Of a stretch of DNA of 64,000 bases, positions 8,602-17,756 are shown piece by piece. The translations under genes and the position numbers were made by a program. The notes beneath the pieces were generated by a model that worked only from the letters and a program-made list of their open reading frames with translations, had not been told where the DNA came from and ran no database searches. The first letter of the stretch is position 1. Every line of letters starts with the position of its first letter. Source of the stretch: Bacilliculturomica massiliensis (GTDB lineage: Bacteria > Bacillota > Clostridia > Peptostreptococcales > Anaerovoracaceae); contig NZ_LR027598.1 of assembly GCF_900605495.1 (NCBI RefSeq), forward strand, positions 40,302 through 104,301, in the 5' to 3' direction.

Positions 8602-9522
8602 TTATGACAGCGATCTTTTCAATTCTTCATGAAGTGCGCTCACGCGTTCTACCTGTGCCTTTACCCGTTCTTCCTCCTCCGGCAGGATGAAGTCCTGGGG
8701 CATGATCACCCGTTTGTCCATGAGACCGGTCAGCGATACGGCGTATTTTGCCGCCGCAGTGCCGTTTTTTGTCATTCCAAGTATGCGGGAGGATTCCCGG
8801 ATCAGGCGGTTATATTTTTTTGCCAGTGGAATATTTCCGCTGATCCCTGCTTCATAAGCCTCGACGAACAGTTCGGGGAACAGAGGTCCCAGGGCCGGGA
8901 CAAAGCCGTCGGCGCCCAGCAGCAGAGAGGGGAGGGCGTGGGGCGTGATCCCCTGCAGGCATACGAAATCACTTCCTTCAAAGTGATCCACGAGCTGAAG
9001 AAACTCCGTAAACGATCCGGAACTGTCCTTGTAGCCCACTACGCGGTCCAGTCCGGCGATCTCTGTCACGGTGGCCGCGCTGAGCTTCAGGCCGGTGAAC
9101 GGGGGAATATTATAGATCATCAGGTCCAGTTCCGTGGAGCCCGCGATCTTTTCAAAGTGGCGGATGGTCTCGTCCTGAGATGTGTGCCGGTCGTAGAAAA
9201 TGGAAGTGACCGCGGCGCAGGTCCCGCCCATCTGCTCCAGTTCCTTTATATTTTCGATCACCCGTTTTGTGCTGCTGTCCATGACGCCGCTGATCACCGG
9301 TACTCTGCCCGCCGCCTGGTCGATGGCGATCTTGATCGCGCGATTCCGCTCCTTCTGAGTCAGGGCCATGGTCTCTCCGTTTGTGCCCGCCACGAAAATT
9401 CCGTGAAGTCCTCCGTCGATACATCTGTCGATCAGCCGGCGGAAGCTTTCTTCGTCCACCCGTTCCTGTTCGTCTATGGGAGTCAGGATCGGCGGGATCA
9501 CACCGTGATACTTCTTTGACAT
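8602..9522 (-). CDS. DapA/N-acetylneuraminate-lyase superfamily aldolase
   Basis: A 306-residue class I aldolase or dehydratase of the DHDPS family. Visible motifs are GTNGETMALT (the GTTGE-like loop), MIYNIPPFTG (catalytic Tyr) and VVGYKDSSG (Schiff-base Lys at about 169). The ATG at 9522 is preceded by a textbook AGGAGG, so a longer frame reaching 9603 is not used. The gene leads the operon with a hydroxyacid dehydrogenase and an SDR and sits directly behind a sigma-54 promoter. A pyruvate-dependent aldolase in sugar-acid or hydroxy-amino-acid breakdown is more likely than lysine synthesis. Confidence 0.88.
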   Translation of the reverse strand: MSKKYHGVIPPILTPIDEQERVDEESFRRLIDRCIDGGLHGIFVAGTNGETMALTQKERNRAIKIAIDQAAGRVPVISGVMDSSTKRVIENIKELEQMGGTCAAVTSIFYDRHTSQDETIRHFEKIAGSTELDLMIYNIPPFTGLKLSAATVTEIAGLDRVVGYKDSSGSFTEFLQLVDHFEGSDFVCLQGITPHALPSLLLGADGFVPALGPLFPELFVEAYEAGISGNIPLAKKYNRLIRESSRILGMTKNGTAAAKYAVSLTGLMDKRVIMPQDFILPEEEERVKAQVERVSALHEELKRSLS

Positions 9523-9580
9523 ACTTAACCTCCTTGTTCTGCTTGTGTTATCGGATCGTCCTGGGACAGTTTTATATTCA

Positions 9581-9596
9581 AGCAAAAAGTGTGCCA
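9581..9596 (-). promoter_or_regulatory. Sigma-54 (-24/-12) promoter of the aldolase operon
   Basis: On the minus strand it reads TGGCACACTTTTTGCT. GG and GC are separated by exactly 10 bases, matching the consensus TGGCAC-N5-TTGCW. It lies about 60 bp upstream of the aldolase start and overlaps the end region of the enhancer-binding-protein gene. Confidence 0.9.
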
Positions 9597-9599
9597 TCT

Positions 9600-11675
9600 T
9601 CATGACACACTTTTGTCTGCTTCATCCTGATGCCCCTGTTTCGTGACGTATTCCAAAAGTTCTTTCCCTTCCTGCTTCAGGAAGGTGCCCGTTCTCGTTT
9701 TGCTGCAGATAAGATCCAGATCCTTCAGCACGGCCAGATACCGCTTGACCTGGCTTTCTCTCCAGTCTCCCTGGGTCCTTGCACGAATTATTTTTTCCCT
9801 TGTCCAGATGCCCGGGGGGCTTCCCAATATTTTCAGCAGATCGATCACCGGCTCCAGAGCGCACTGGTTTTCGATCTGTCTGACCAGATCCTCTGCCGTG
9901 CGCTGCGCCGGGGCCGCCGGTCCTGCAGCCGTCCTCTCCGCCGGTCTTTTTTCAATGTCGAGAAAGACTTCCAGGACCTGTTCGATCCAGTCTGCGCCGG
10001 ACTGCATGCAGTTGGCGGTGTATTCGGCCAGATTGTGAAGTTCTCTCACATTTCCGAAGAAAGGATGTCTCATGAGAGCGTCGGCGATCGCCTTCGGCGG
10101 GCGGTCCATGGACATTCCGAACTCTTCGGTCAGAAAATAGAGGAACAGAGGTATGATATCTTCCCGCCGGTCCCGGACCGGGGGGACCCGCAGGGGCAGC
10201 ACGTTGATCCGATAGTAGAGATCCTCCCGAAATTCCTTCCGCCGGACCATTTCCAGCAGATCCTGATTGGTCGCCGCCACGATACGGATGTCCACAGAAA
10301 TGAGCTTGCTGCCGCCGATGCGCATGACCTGGCGCTCCTGGATGACGCGCAGGATCTTTTTCTGGATATCCAGGGACGCGTCGCCGATCTCGTCTAAGAA
10401 GATCGTACCTTTATGTGCCAGCTCAAAGAGTCCCTTTTTTCCGCCCTTTTTCGCGCCGGTGAAGGCGCCTTCCTCATACCCGAAGAGTTCCGCCTCGCAC
10501 AGCGACGACGAGAGGGCGGCGAAGTTGACGGCCACGAAGGCCTCGTTTTTTCGATCGGAGGCGTTGTGGATCGCCTGAGCCAGCAGTTCCTTTCCGCAGC
10601 CGCTCTCGCCGTAGATGGCCACTGTGGAATGGCTCTTGGCAAACTGCCTGCACTTCATGATCAGCTTTTCCATGGATGGCGACCGATATATAATATCCTT
10701 GAACGTGTATTTTGCCACCAGTCCGTCTGCCTGCAGCATCTTGCGGTAGTTATCCTCGATGCGCTTGATCTTCTGCACATCGTCGATGGTGACGATCACG
10801 CGCTGATCCTCGCCCTGCCAGTCGGAGGCCGCCTCGACGTAGTAGCTTTCTCCCTCTATCTCCTCGAAGAACTGATTGTCGCCGCTGCGTATCCTTTCCC
10901 GGATCTGAGCCAGCGGCCCCGGAGATGATTCCCGCAGCTTCAGGATCTTCTTGGCTTTTTCATTTGAAAAAAGCACTTCCCCGTCCTCGTTCAGCATTAC
11001 CGCGCCGCGGTTTACGCGGTCGATCAACCGGCGCAGGTTGCTGGTCAAAATGCGGTTTTCCTTATACTGTCTGGCGTAGCTGTAAGATAACTGGATCCCC
11101 GGGCGCATAAAGGAATTTGCCACCGTGTCTTTGACCTGCTCGTAGATGCCGATCTCCATGGCCAGCTTAACGCAGGTGGTGACGTTCAGCGGCCTTGTTC
11201 CCAGGTCGATGAGACGGGCCTGGGGATCCGGCTTCAGATACCCTTCGCCGAAGGCCACGGCGTACTCGCAGCCCTTCTGATACGACGCGATCCCCGGATA
11301 ATAGGGGTGCAGGGTGATATGATCGATCCCCCATTCTTTTATCTGCCGGATGGTCTCGCTGGTAATGGACTGAGTCACGTTCATGATGAGCACGTCGCTG
11401 CCCTCGGGGATGCCGTACAGCAGGCTGATGGTGTCTACGTTGATGACCCGGTCAGCCACCAGATAGGGCGTGCCAGGCTTCAGCACGGTCAGCGCTTCCA
11501 CCTCGATCAGCTTGTTGGTGATCAGCACAGTCATATCGCCTACCTTTTGCTTCTGTTCTGATATGATCCCCTTTGAAATGACCGCGTGATCCCGGAAGAT
11601 CTCCCGCAGCTGCTGTTCCGTGTGTTCCGCCGTATCGTGGGTGGAAGCCAGGATAAAAACAGATGGTTTTTCCAT
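9600..11675 (-). CDS. Sigma-54-dependent enhancer-binding protein, PrpR-like
   Basis: A 691-residue activator. Residues about 1-190 are an alpha/beta sensory domain resembling PrpR-N. A PAS-like segment follows at about 220-315, then the AAA+ domain with Walker A GESGCGKE (about 354), the sigma-54 contact loop GAFTGA (about 402) and FREDLYYRINVLPLRVPP. Instead of a clear Fis-type helix-turn-helix, the end (about 600-690) looks like a winged helix. Its gene sits between two operons that each start with a sigma-54 promoter, so it very likely activates both. The ligand is unknown, probably a 2-keto or hydroxy acid. Confidence 0.92.
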   Translation of the reverse strand: MEKPSVFILASTHDTAEHTEQQLREIFRDHAVISKGIISEQKQKVGDMTVLITNKLIEVEALTVLKPGTPYLVADRVINVDTISLLYGIPEGSDVLIMNVTQSITSETIRQIKEWGIDHITLHPYYPGIASYQKGCEYAVAFGEGYLKPDPQARLIDLGTRPLNVTTCVKLAMEIGIYEQVKDTVANSFMRPGIQLSYSYARQYKENRILTSNLRRLIDRVNRGAVMLNEDGEVLFSNEKAKKILKLRESSPGPLAQIRERIRSGDNQFFEEIEGESYYVEAASDWQGEDQRVIVTIDDVQKIKRIEDNYRKMLQADGLVAKYTFKDIIYRSPSMEKLIMKCRQFAKSHSTVAIYGESGCGKELLAQAIHNASDRKNEAFVAVNFAALSSSLCEAELFGYEEGAFTGAKKGGKKGLFELAHKGTIFLDEIGDASLDIQKKILRVIQERQVMRIGGSKLISVDIRIVAATNQDLLEMVRRKEFREDLYYRINVLPLRVPPVRDRREDIIPLFLYFLTEEFGMSMDRPPKAIADALMRHPFFGNVRELHNLAEYTANCMQSGADWIEQVLEVFLDIEKRPAERTAAGPAAPAQRTAEDLVRQIENQCALEPVIDLLKILGSPPGIWTREKIIRARTQGDWRESQVKRYLAVLKDLDLICSKTRTGTFLKQEGKELLEYVTKQGHQDEADKSVS

Positions 11676-11716
11676 TGCGCTCTCCTTTCGGTAAGTATCT
11701 GTTATAAGTTTAACAC

Positions 11717-11763
11717 AATTATACGAATTTGTATTAATATATTTCGTCCAAATTCGTATAATT
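11717..11763. promoter_or_regulatory. Paired 15-bp inverted repeats, candidate enhancer (UAS)
   Basis: AATTATACGAATTTG (11717-11731) and CAAATTCGTATAATT (11749-11763) are perfect reverse complements whose centres are 32 bp (three helical turns) apart. They lie 58-104 bp upstream of the plus-strand sigma-54 promoter and just upstream of the activator gene, ideal both for enhancer binding and for autoregulation. Confidence 0.75.
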
Positions 11764-11820
11764 TAGCTTTTCTTCTTTGATCGAGGAGGGGAAGGTTCCG
11801 AATTGACTCATTTTTCTGAT

Positions 11821-11837
11821 TGGCACGTAATTTGCTT
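11821..11837 (+). promoter_or_regulatory. Sigma-54 (-24/-12) promoter of the aminotransferase-NhaC operon
   Basis: TGGCACGTAATTTGCTT. The GG at 11822-11823 and GC at 11834-11835 are 10 bases apart, a full consensus match. Transcription should start near 11847, leaving a leader of about 95 nt before the aminotransferase. Confidence 0.92.
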
Positions 11838-11940
11838 TGTTTTTTTATTATCATCCGGATGAAACACATTCAATTACCCTTATCCGCTGCCGGCGAATCC
11901 CTGCATGCCGCCGGCGCGGTTACAGTTAAAGGAGAGCAAC

Positions 11941-13110
11941 ATGAAAGAATCCATTATTTCACAACGCATTCCATATTCTCAGATCCGCGTCATGTCCGAC
12001 GCTGCTCAGAAAATGGAATCCGAGGGCCGCAAGGTCATCCACCTGGAGATCGGAAGACCGGATTTTACCACTCCGGACAATATCGTAAACGCGGCCATCG
12101 ACGCGTTAAAGGCCGGCAAGGTCCACTATTCCGCCAACGCCGGTATACCGGAGCTGCGAAAGGCCATCGCCCGGAAATACCAGGAACGCTATCAGCTTTC
12201 CTACGATTACGCAAAAGAAGTCATCGTGACGAACGGCGTTGCGGAAGGGATCTATCTGGCCATGGGAGCGCTGCTCGATCCCGGCGATCAGGTCCTCATC
12301 CCGGATCCTGCGTGGATCAACTACGAGATCGTTCCTCTGCTGAATCTGGCCGAGCCTGTCAGTTATTCTCTGAAGAAAGAGAATAACTTTCTTCCCGACG
12401 CCGCCGAGCTGGAAAAGCTGATCACGCCCAGAACAAAAATGATCTTTATCGTCAATCCATCCAATCCCACGGGCATGGTGATCCCCGCTGAGATCCTGAA
12501 GGAACTGGGAGAGCTGGCGGTCAAACACGATCTGGTCATCGTGTCCGACGAAATATATGAAGACATCGTGTACGCCCCCGCGTCTTTTACCTGTATGGCC
12601 ACGCTGGAGGCTCTGAAAGAACGCACCATCGTCCTCAACGGTTTCAGCAAGTCCTATTCCATGACAGGATGGAGAATGGGCTACGCCCTGGGACCGGCCG
12701 AATATATCAACGCCATGCTTCGGCTGCATCAGTACACGCTTACCTCGACCAACACCTTTGCCCAGTGGGGAGCGCTGGAGGCCGTATCCGGAACGCAGCA
12801 GCCCGTGGCGGATATGCTGAAAGAATTTGAGGCCAGAAAGGAGTACATCTATAACGAGCTGAACGGCATCGAAGGGCTTTCCTGCGTTAAGCCTCAGGGC
12901 GCCTTTTATCTTTTCGTGTCCGTCAGAGAATTGGGCCTTACCGGATTCGAGGCCGCCCACCGCCTGCTGCAGGATTACGGCGTAGTGACGGTCCCGGGTG
13001 AAAGTTTTGGCGCCAATGGGGCGGGTTATATCCGTTTATCCTATGCAAGCTCCATGGAAAACCTGAAAGCCGCGGCGGCGCTCATCAGGGAATTTGTCGA
13101 AAACGTATGA
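11941..13110 (+). CDS. PLP-dependent class I/II aminotransferase
   Basis: A 389-residue fold-type I aminotransferase. The PLP site is NGFSKSYSMTGWRMGY (Lys at about 234), with NPSNPTG and SDEIYED motifs ahead of it. It transfers an amino group between an amino acid and a 2-oxo acid in the cytoplasm. The ATG at 11941 has GGAG about seven bases upstream; an upstream in-frame ATG at 11905 has no site. It lies in one operon with an NhaC-family transporter under a sigma-54 promoter, pointing to import and deamination of a specific amino acid. The substrate is undetermined. Confidence 0.92.
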   Translation: MKESIISQRIPYSQIRVMSDAAQKMESEGRKVIHLEIGRPDFTTPDNIVNAAIDALKAGKVHYSANAGIPELRKAIARKYQERYQLSYDYAKEVIVTNGVAEGIYLAMGALLDPGDQVLIPDPAWINYEIVPLLNLAEPVSYSLKKENNFLPDAAELEKLITPRTKMIFIVNPSNPTGMVIPAEILKELGELAVKHDLVIVSDEIYEDIVYAPASFTCMATLEALKERTIVLNGFSKSYSMTGWRMGYALGPAEYINAMLRLHQYTLTSTNTFAQWGALEAVSGTQQPVADMLKEFEARKEYIYNELNGIEGLSCVKPQGAFYLFVSVRELGLTGFEAAHRLLQDYGVVTVPGESFGANGAGYIRLSYASSMENLKAAAALIREFVENV

Positions 13111-13140
13111 TATCTCAATGGCATCAAGAAAGGAAAGACT

Positions 13141-14592
13141 ATGAAACAGATATCTGAAGACAACATCAGAAAACCGTCCTTCTCATTCTCCTTAACGGTC
13201 TTTGCATTAGTCGTTATTTTCCTCTCGCTCGGTCTGCTGGTATTCGGCGGAAAACTGCAGACGCTCTTGTTTCTAAGCTGGCTGATCGTAATTCCCGCCG
13301 GCCTGCATCTGGGCTTTAAGTTCAGCGAAATAGAAGGCATGGCCTACGACATGATCCGCCGGGTCCTCCAGCCGATCATGATACTTCTGGCGGTGGGAGC
13401 CATGGTGGGCGCGTGGATCCTGTCGGGGACCGTGCCTACGCTCATCTTTTACGGTCTCAAGATCATCACGCCCTCGCTCTTTCTGGTGACTACCGTGCTT
13501 TTGTGCTCCATCTGCTCCCTGTTCACCGGAACCTCCTGGGGAACCATCGGCACGGCGGGTCTGGCTATGGTGGGGATCGGAACCAGCATGGGCTTTGACG
13601 GCGGCGTGATCGCCGGCGCGGTGGTCTGCGGCTCCTATTTCGGAGACAAGCTTTCGCCGCTGTCCGACACTACGAATTTATCTCCGGCCGTATCCGGCGG
13701 GAAAGTGATGAACCACATCAAGCATATGCTGTGGACGACCATACCGTCATACGTGATCACGCTGGCCATTTTCCTCGTCATGGGTCTCAAATTCGGATCT
13801 TCCGACATTGATTACACACAGATCAACGAGGTGACCGACGGGCTGAACAGCCTGTTCCACATCGGTATCATACCGCTGATCCCCGCCATCATCGTTCTCG
13901 TTCTTCTGCTGAAAAACAAGCCGCCGGTCGTTTCGATCCTGATCGGCGCGCTGGCGGGTCTGGCAGTCGCAATGCTGTATCAGGGCGCGGATATTACCAC
14001 GTCGCTGGTCTCGCTGTACAACGGCTTCAAATTGGACAGCGGAATGGAATTTCTCGATAAGCTGCTGAACCGGGGCGGCATCGCCAGCATGTGGGATACG
14101 GTGGGAATTTTCATCTTCTCCTGCGGTCTGGGCGGCATGCTGAACGGGATCGGCGTACTGGAAGCGCTCCTGCAGAGGATCGCAGCCAGGATCAAGACTT
14201 CCAGACATCTGATCATCGTCACCATGCTGGTGGGTTATATTTCAAACATGGTGGGCGGCACTCTGAGCTTTGCCATCGTCATGACCGGGACCCTCATGCA
14301 GCCGCTCTACAGAAAAATGCGTCTCCGTCCCGAAAACCTGTCCAGGACCATCGAGGACGTGTGCACCATGAGCGCGCCGATCATTCCCTGGAATACCGCG
14401 GCCGTCTATACGGCCGGCGTTCTCGGCATCAGCGCCGGGGCCTTTATTCCCTATATCTTTCTCGCTTTCATAACGCCGGTCTTCACGCTCATCTACGCGT
14501 TTACAGGCTTCACCATCGCCAAGCTGGATGAAGGCGAAGAATATGGAGAGACGGAGGAATATAAATTTAAGCCCTTTAAAAAGGCATGCTGA
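13141..14592 (+). CDS. nhaC: NhaC-family Na+-coupled antiporter
   Basis: A 483-residue polytopic membrane protein of the NhaC family with roughly eleven to twelve hydrophobic helices. The signature GSYFGDKLSPLSDTTNLSPA lies around residues 162-181, and SAPIIPWNTAAVY near the end. Biochemically known members are Na+/H+ exchangers or substrate/Na+ antiporters such as the malate/lactate antiporter MleN. The 30-bp link to a catabolic aminotransferase favours an organic-substrate role over pure sodium homeostasis. Two more members in this window sit in other catabolic clusters. Confidence 0.9.
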   Translation: MKQISEDNIRKPSFSFSLTVFALVVIFLSLGLLVFGGKLQTLLFLSWLIVIPAGLHLGFKFSEIEGMAYDMIRRVLQPIMILLAVGAMVGAWILSGTVPTLIFYGLKIITPSLFLVTTVLLCSICSLFTGTSWGTIGTAGLAMVGIGTSMGFDGGVIAGAVVCGSYFGDKLSPLSDTTNLSPAVSGGKVMNHIKHMLWTTIPSYVITLAIFLVMGLKFGSSDIDYTQINEVTDGLNSLFHIGIIPLIPAIIVLVLLLKNKPPVVSILIGALAGLAVAMLYQGADITTSLVSLYNGFKLDSGMEFLDKLLNRGGIASMWDTVGIFIFSCGLGGMLNGIGVLEALLQRIAARIKTSRHLIIVTMLVGYISNMVGGTLSFAIVMTGTLMQPLYRKMRLRPENLSRTIEDVCTMSAPIIPWNTAAVYTAGVLGISAGAFIPYIFLAFITPVFTLIYAFTGFTIAKLDEGEEYGETEEYKFKPFKKAC

Positions 14593-14609
14593 TCCGTTTT
14601 AAACCAAAT

Positions 14610-14651
14610 AAAAAGCCGCCGCGCCAGGTTTCTTAAACTGGTGCGGCGGCT
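14610..14651 (-). terminator. Rho-independent terminator of ftsH
   Basis: AGCCGCCGCGCCAG (14614-14627) pairs with CTGGTGCGGCGGCT (14638-14651). Read on the minus strand the stem is followed by TTTTATTTGG, so it ends ftsH transcription. It probably also slows read-through from nhaC on the other strand. Confidence 0.85.
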
Positions 14652-14692
14652 GGCCGATGCCTTCGGAAAGAAGGGGACCGGAGTTTTCCTGA

Positions 14693-16894
14693 TCACAGGG
14701 AGACTTCGGTCTTTTTAATGTCTGCAGAAGGAGCGGCGCCGGCTGCCGTATCCGCGTTTGCATCTGCGCTCGTATCTGCGTTTGAGTCTGCAGCGGCGGA
14801 TTCGGGTTCCTGCCCGGAAGACGTTCCTTCCAGAGCCGGTTTGGCGTTGAGGATGCGCATGAATTCCTCGCCGGTGATGGTCTCCTTTTCCAGCAGATAG
14901 CCGGAGATCTCGTGCAGCTTCTCTTCGTTGTCGCGCAGGATCTGCTGGGCGCGGCTGTGGGCCGAACGGATGAGATTCAGGACCTCCTGGTCGATCTTCG
15001 CCGCGGTCTCCGCAGAGCAGGCCAGGGAGGCGTCGCCGCCCAGATACTGGTTGGTGACTGTCTCAAGAGCCATCATGTCGAAGGTGTCGCTCATGCCGAA
15101 GCGGGTGACCATGGCCCGGGCGATCTTCGTGGCCTGCTCGATGTCGTTGGAAGCGCCGGAGGTGCAGGTGTGGAAGATCAGTTCCTCCGCCGCCCGTCCT
15201 CCGGTGAAGGTGGTTATCTTGTCAAAGGCTTCTTCCTTGGACATGAGGACCTTTTCCGTTTCGTCCACCTGCATGGTGTAGCCCAGCGCGCCGGAGGTGC
15301 GGGGAATGATGGTGATCTTGTGGACCGGAGCGGAATGCTTCTGCATGGCCGCTACCAGCGCGTGTCCGACCTCGTGGTAAGCGATGATCCGGCGCTCGTT
15401 TTCAGAGACCACCGCGTTCTTTCTCTGGTAGCCTGCGATGACGGTCTCCACCGCCTCCTCCAGATCGCATTGAGCCACTTCCCTGCGCCCGGATTTGACC
15501 GCCAGCAGGGCGGCTTCGTTTATAATGTTGGCCAGCTCCGCGCCGGAAGCCCCTGCGGTGGCTCTGGCCACGGCGTTATAGTCAACGTTTTCACTGACCT
15601 TTACATCCTGAGAGTGGACCTGTAAGATCGCCTCGCGGCCCTTCAGATCCGGCAGTTCTACGGGGATCCTGCGGTCGAAGCGGCCTGGGCGCAGAAGGGC
15701 TTTGTCCAGGGTCTCAGGCCGGTTGGTGGCCGCCAGAACGACCACGCCCTTGCTGCCGTCAAAGCCGTCCATCTCCGCCAGCAGCTGATTCAGCGTCTGC
15801 TCCCGCTCGTCGTTGCCGCCGAAGCCGTTGCCGCTGTCCCGCTTTTTGCCGATGGTGTCGATCTCGTCGATAAAGATGATACAGGGCGCTTTTTCCTCCG
15901 CCTGCTTGAACAGATCGCGGACCCGGGCGGCGCCCATACCCACGAACATTTCCACGAATTCGGAGCCGGAGATGGAGAAGAAGGGCACCTTCGCCTCGCC
16001 GGCCACAGCCTTGGCCAGCAGGGTCTTGCCTGTTCCGGGAGGCCCTACCAGCAGAGCGCCCTTGGGCATCTGAGCGCCGATCTCGCTGTATTTTTCAGGA
16101 TTGTGGAGAAAGTCCACGATCTCCTGCAGGGATTCCTTGGCCTCGTCTTCGCCTGCCACATCCTCGAAGGTCTTTCCGGTTTCTGTTTCCATGTAGACCT
16201 TGGCGTTGCTCTTTCCCATTCCCATGGGACCCATGCCGCCCATACCGCCCATGCGCTTCTGCATGCTGCGCATCAGCAGATTGCCGATAAAGACGAAGAG
16301 CAGAATGGGGAACACCCAGGACAGCAGGAACGTGGCCAGAGGCGAAGTCTCCTTGGGCATGACCCGGTCGATGGTGACGCCAGCGGCCTTCAGCGTGGGA
16401 TAGAGTTCCGGATCGTCAGGTTTTCCGGTGGTATAGATCTTGATGCTGTTTCCCGAGGAGGCCGCGGCTTTGGCCGTGGGGGTGAAGGCGATCATGGTAT
16501 CGTTGACCTCCACCTTGTCCACCTGACCTTTTTCTACCATCGTCAGGAATGTGGTGTAATCCGTTTTTTTGATGGTGTCGCTGTGATCGCTGAGCATAGG
16601 AACGATGAAGGCGTTGAAACACAGGACCACCAGCATGATGATGCCATAATAATACAGGATGGACCGTTTCGGCTTATTCGGCTGGTTTCCCGCGCCGTTT
16701 TGGCCTGCGTTTGGTCCGCCGGGAACGCCCGGCCCCATACCTCCCGGGCGCATGTTGCCCGGATCCATCCGGGGGCCGCCGCCCGCCGGACCCATGCCTG
16801 ATCTGCCGCCTGCGGGGTCGGTGGGCCGGCTTTGGCTGCCGGCGCTGTTTCGGCCCAGGCCGCTGTTGTTTTGATCTGATTGCTGCTGTGTCAT
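14693..16894 (-). CDS. ftsH: ATP-dependent zinc metalloprotease FtsH
   Basis: A 733-residue membrane-bound AAA+ protease that degrades misfolded membrane proteins and short-lived regulators. An unusual Gln/Gly/Pro/Met-rich N-terminal extension (about 1-75) precedes the first membrane helix. A periplasm-side domain and second helix follow, then Walker A GPPGTGKT (about 284), IIFIDEIDT, the arginine-finger region RPGRFDR, and the zinc site HEVGH (about 507). The tail is Ala/Asp/Ser-rich. I chose the ATG at 16894 because AAGGGG precedes it by eight bases; the frame stays open further upstream. It lies downstream of marR on the same strand, probably sharing its transcript. Confidence 0.97.
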   Translation of the reverse strand: MTQQQSDQNNSGLGRNSAGSQSRPTDPAGGRSGMGPAGGGPRMDPGNMRPGGMGPGVPGGPNAGQNGAGNQPNKPKRSILYYYGIIMLVVLCFNAFIVPMLSDHSDTIKKTDYTTFLTMVEKGQVDKVEVNDTMIAFTPTAKAAASSGNSIKIYTTGKPDDPELYPTLKAAGVTIDRVMPKETSPLATFLLSWVFPILLFVFIGNLLMRSMQKRMGGMGGMGPMGMGKSNAKVYMETETGKTFEDVAGEDEAKESLQEIVDFLHNPEKYSEIGAQMPKGALLVGPPGTGKTLLAKAVAGEAKVPFFSISGSEFVEMFVGMGAARVRDLFKQAEEKAPCIIFIDEIDTIGKKRDSGNGFGGNDEREQTLNQLLAEMDGFDGSKGVVVLAATNRPETLDKALLRPGRFDRRIPVELPDLKGREAILQVHSQDVKVSENVDYNAVARATAGASGAELANIINEAALLAVKSGRREVAQCDLEEAVETVIAGYQRKNAVVSENERRIIAYHEVGHALVAAMQKHSAPVHKITIIPRTSGALGYTMQVDETEKVLMSKEEAFDKITTFTGGRAAEELIFHTCTSGASNDIEQATKIARAMVTRFGMSDTFDMMALETVTNQYLGGDASLACSAETAAKIDQEVLNLIRSAHSRAQQILRDNEEKLHEISGYLLEKETITGEEFMRILNAKPALEGTSSGQEPESAAADSNADTSADANADTAAGAAPSADIKKTEVSL

Positions 16895-16944
16895 ATGGAA
16901 AACCCCTTTCTGTTTTCGTTTATACAAACTGTTGCGCATTTGCT

Positions 16945-17388
16945 TTATTTTTCGTGATTTTGTGTGAGAAGCTCATTCAGCTTTGTCATGCCGGCTATGA
17001 TAAGGGCCTTATCCTCGTCGGAGGCGCCTCCCAGCGAGCAGAGATAATCGGTGCTGATACGGGCTTCCATTTCCGTCATGAGTTGTTTGGAACTCTCGGT
17101 CAGATAGAGGTAGACGACCCGCTGATCCAGATCATCCCGTTTGCGGATGACAAAGTTGGACTTTTCCAGCCGCCGGCATATGACGGAAAGATTGCTGTTG
17201 GTCATATTCAGAGCCTTGGCCATATCGCTTATCTTACCCGGACCGCCGCGGTATAATGCGATGAGGATCATGGCCTGCGGGGCGGTGAGACCGTAGGGCT
17301 CATAAAAATCCTTCAAAATACAGGAAAGCTTGTCGGAAATGCTTTTGAACAAACATTCCACCTCGTTTTTAAATTCCGCGCAGTCCAT
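16945..17388 (-). CDS. MarR-family transcriptional regulator
   Basis: A 147-residue MarR protein. The winged helix (about 30-105) includes GLTAPQAMILIALYRGG, the recognition stretch MTNSNLSVICRRLEKSNFV, and the wing RKRDDLDQRVVYLYLT. The start is set by GGGAGGGG six bases upstream. It lies 50 bp upstream of ftsH and is probably co-transcribed, an uncommon partnership. A perfect palindrome in its promoter region (17549-17564) is the likely operator, implying autoregulation. The inducing ligand is unknown. Confidence 0.92.
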   Translation of the reverse strand: MDCAEFKNEVECLFKSISDKLSCILKDFYEPYGLTAPQAMILIALYRGGPGKISDMAKALNMTNSNLSVICRRLEKSNFVIRKRDDLDQRVVYLYLTESSKQLMTEMEARISTDYLCSLGGASDEDKALIIAGMTKLNELLTQNHEK

Positions 17389-17453
17389 AGTCCCCTCCCT
17401 CTGCAGTCCCTCCCGGGACCCCTTTCTTCCGCACAGCAGTCTGTACCGCTTGT

Positions 17454-17482
17454 GGCCGGGGACGGTATTTCCGTCCCCGGCC
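17454..17482. repeat. Perfect 12-bp hairpin in the marR leader
   Basis: GGCCGGGGACGG (17454-17465) and CCGTCCCCGGCC (17471-17482) form a perfect stem with a 5-base loop. On the plus strand it is followed by only four T, and no plus-strand gene precedes it. In the marR mRNA it would form a very stable structure in the 5' leader, with no T-tract. Confidence 0.6.
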
Positions 17483-17548
17483 TTTTGCATCTCTGTGCAG
17501 ATCGTTATATTCTAAATACCCGTCAATTGAACTATTAAACGTCAAAAC

Positions 17549-17564
17549 ATTTAATGCATTAAAT
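17549..17564. promoter_or_regulatory. Perfect palindrome ATTTAATGCATTAAAT, candidate MarR operator
   Basis: A 16-bp perfect palindrome in the AT-rich block 160 bp upstream of the marR start. It is next to a minus-strand TTGACA (about 17585-17590) and TATAAT-like sequence. Size and symmetry fit a MarR dimer site. Confidence 0.6.
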
Positions 17565-17756
17565 ATTATACAATAAAATAATTTTGTCAATGGCTTTCAC
17601 GGAAACTACATGAAACTTACACAGGACAGCGATAAAAGAGGCCGTCTCTTTCGCTGTGAAAAAGACAAGATTTGCACGTAAGTGGTTAAGGTATCTACTA
17701 TTTTCTTTTGGTCTGAACCTATAAAATAATAATAAAAAACAGGGAGGGACAAAATT

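Noticed and set aside
17454..17482. Rho-independent terminator on the plus strand
   Set aside because: The stem is perfect, but no plus-strand gene precedes it and the T-run is only four bases. Kept as a leader hairpin instead.
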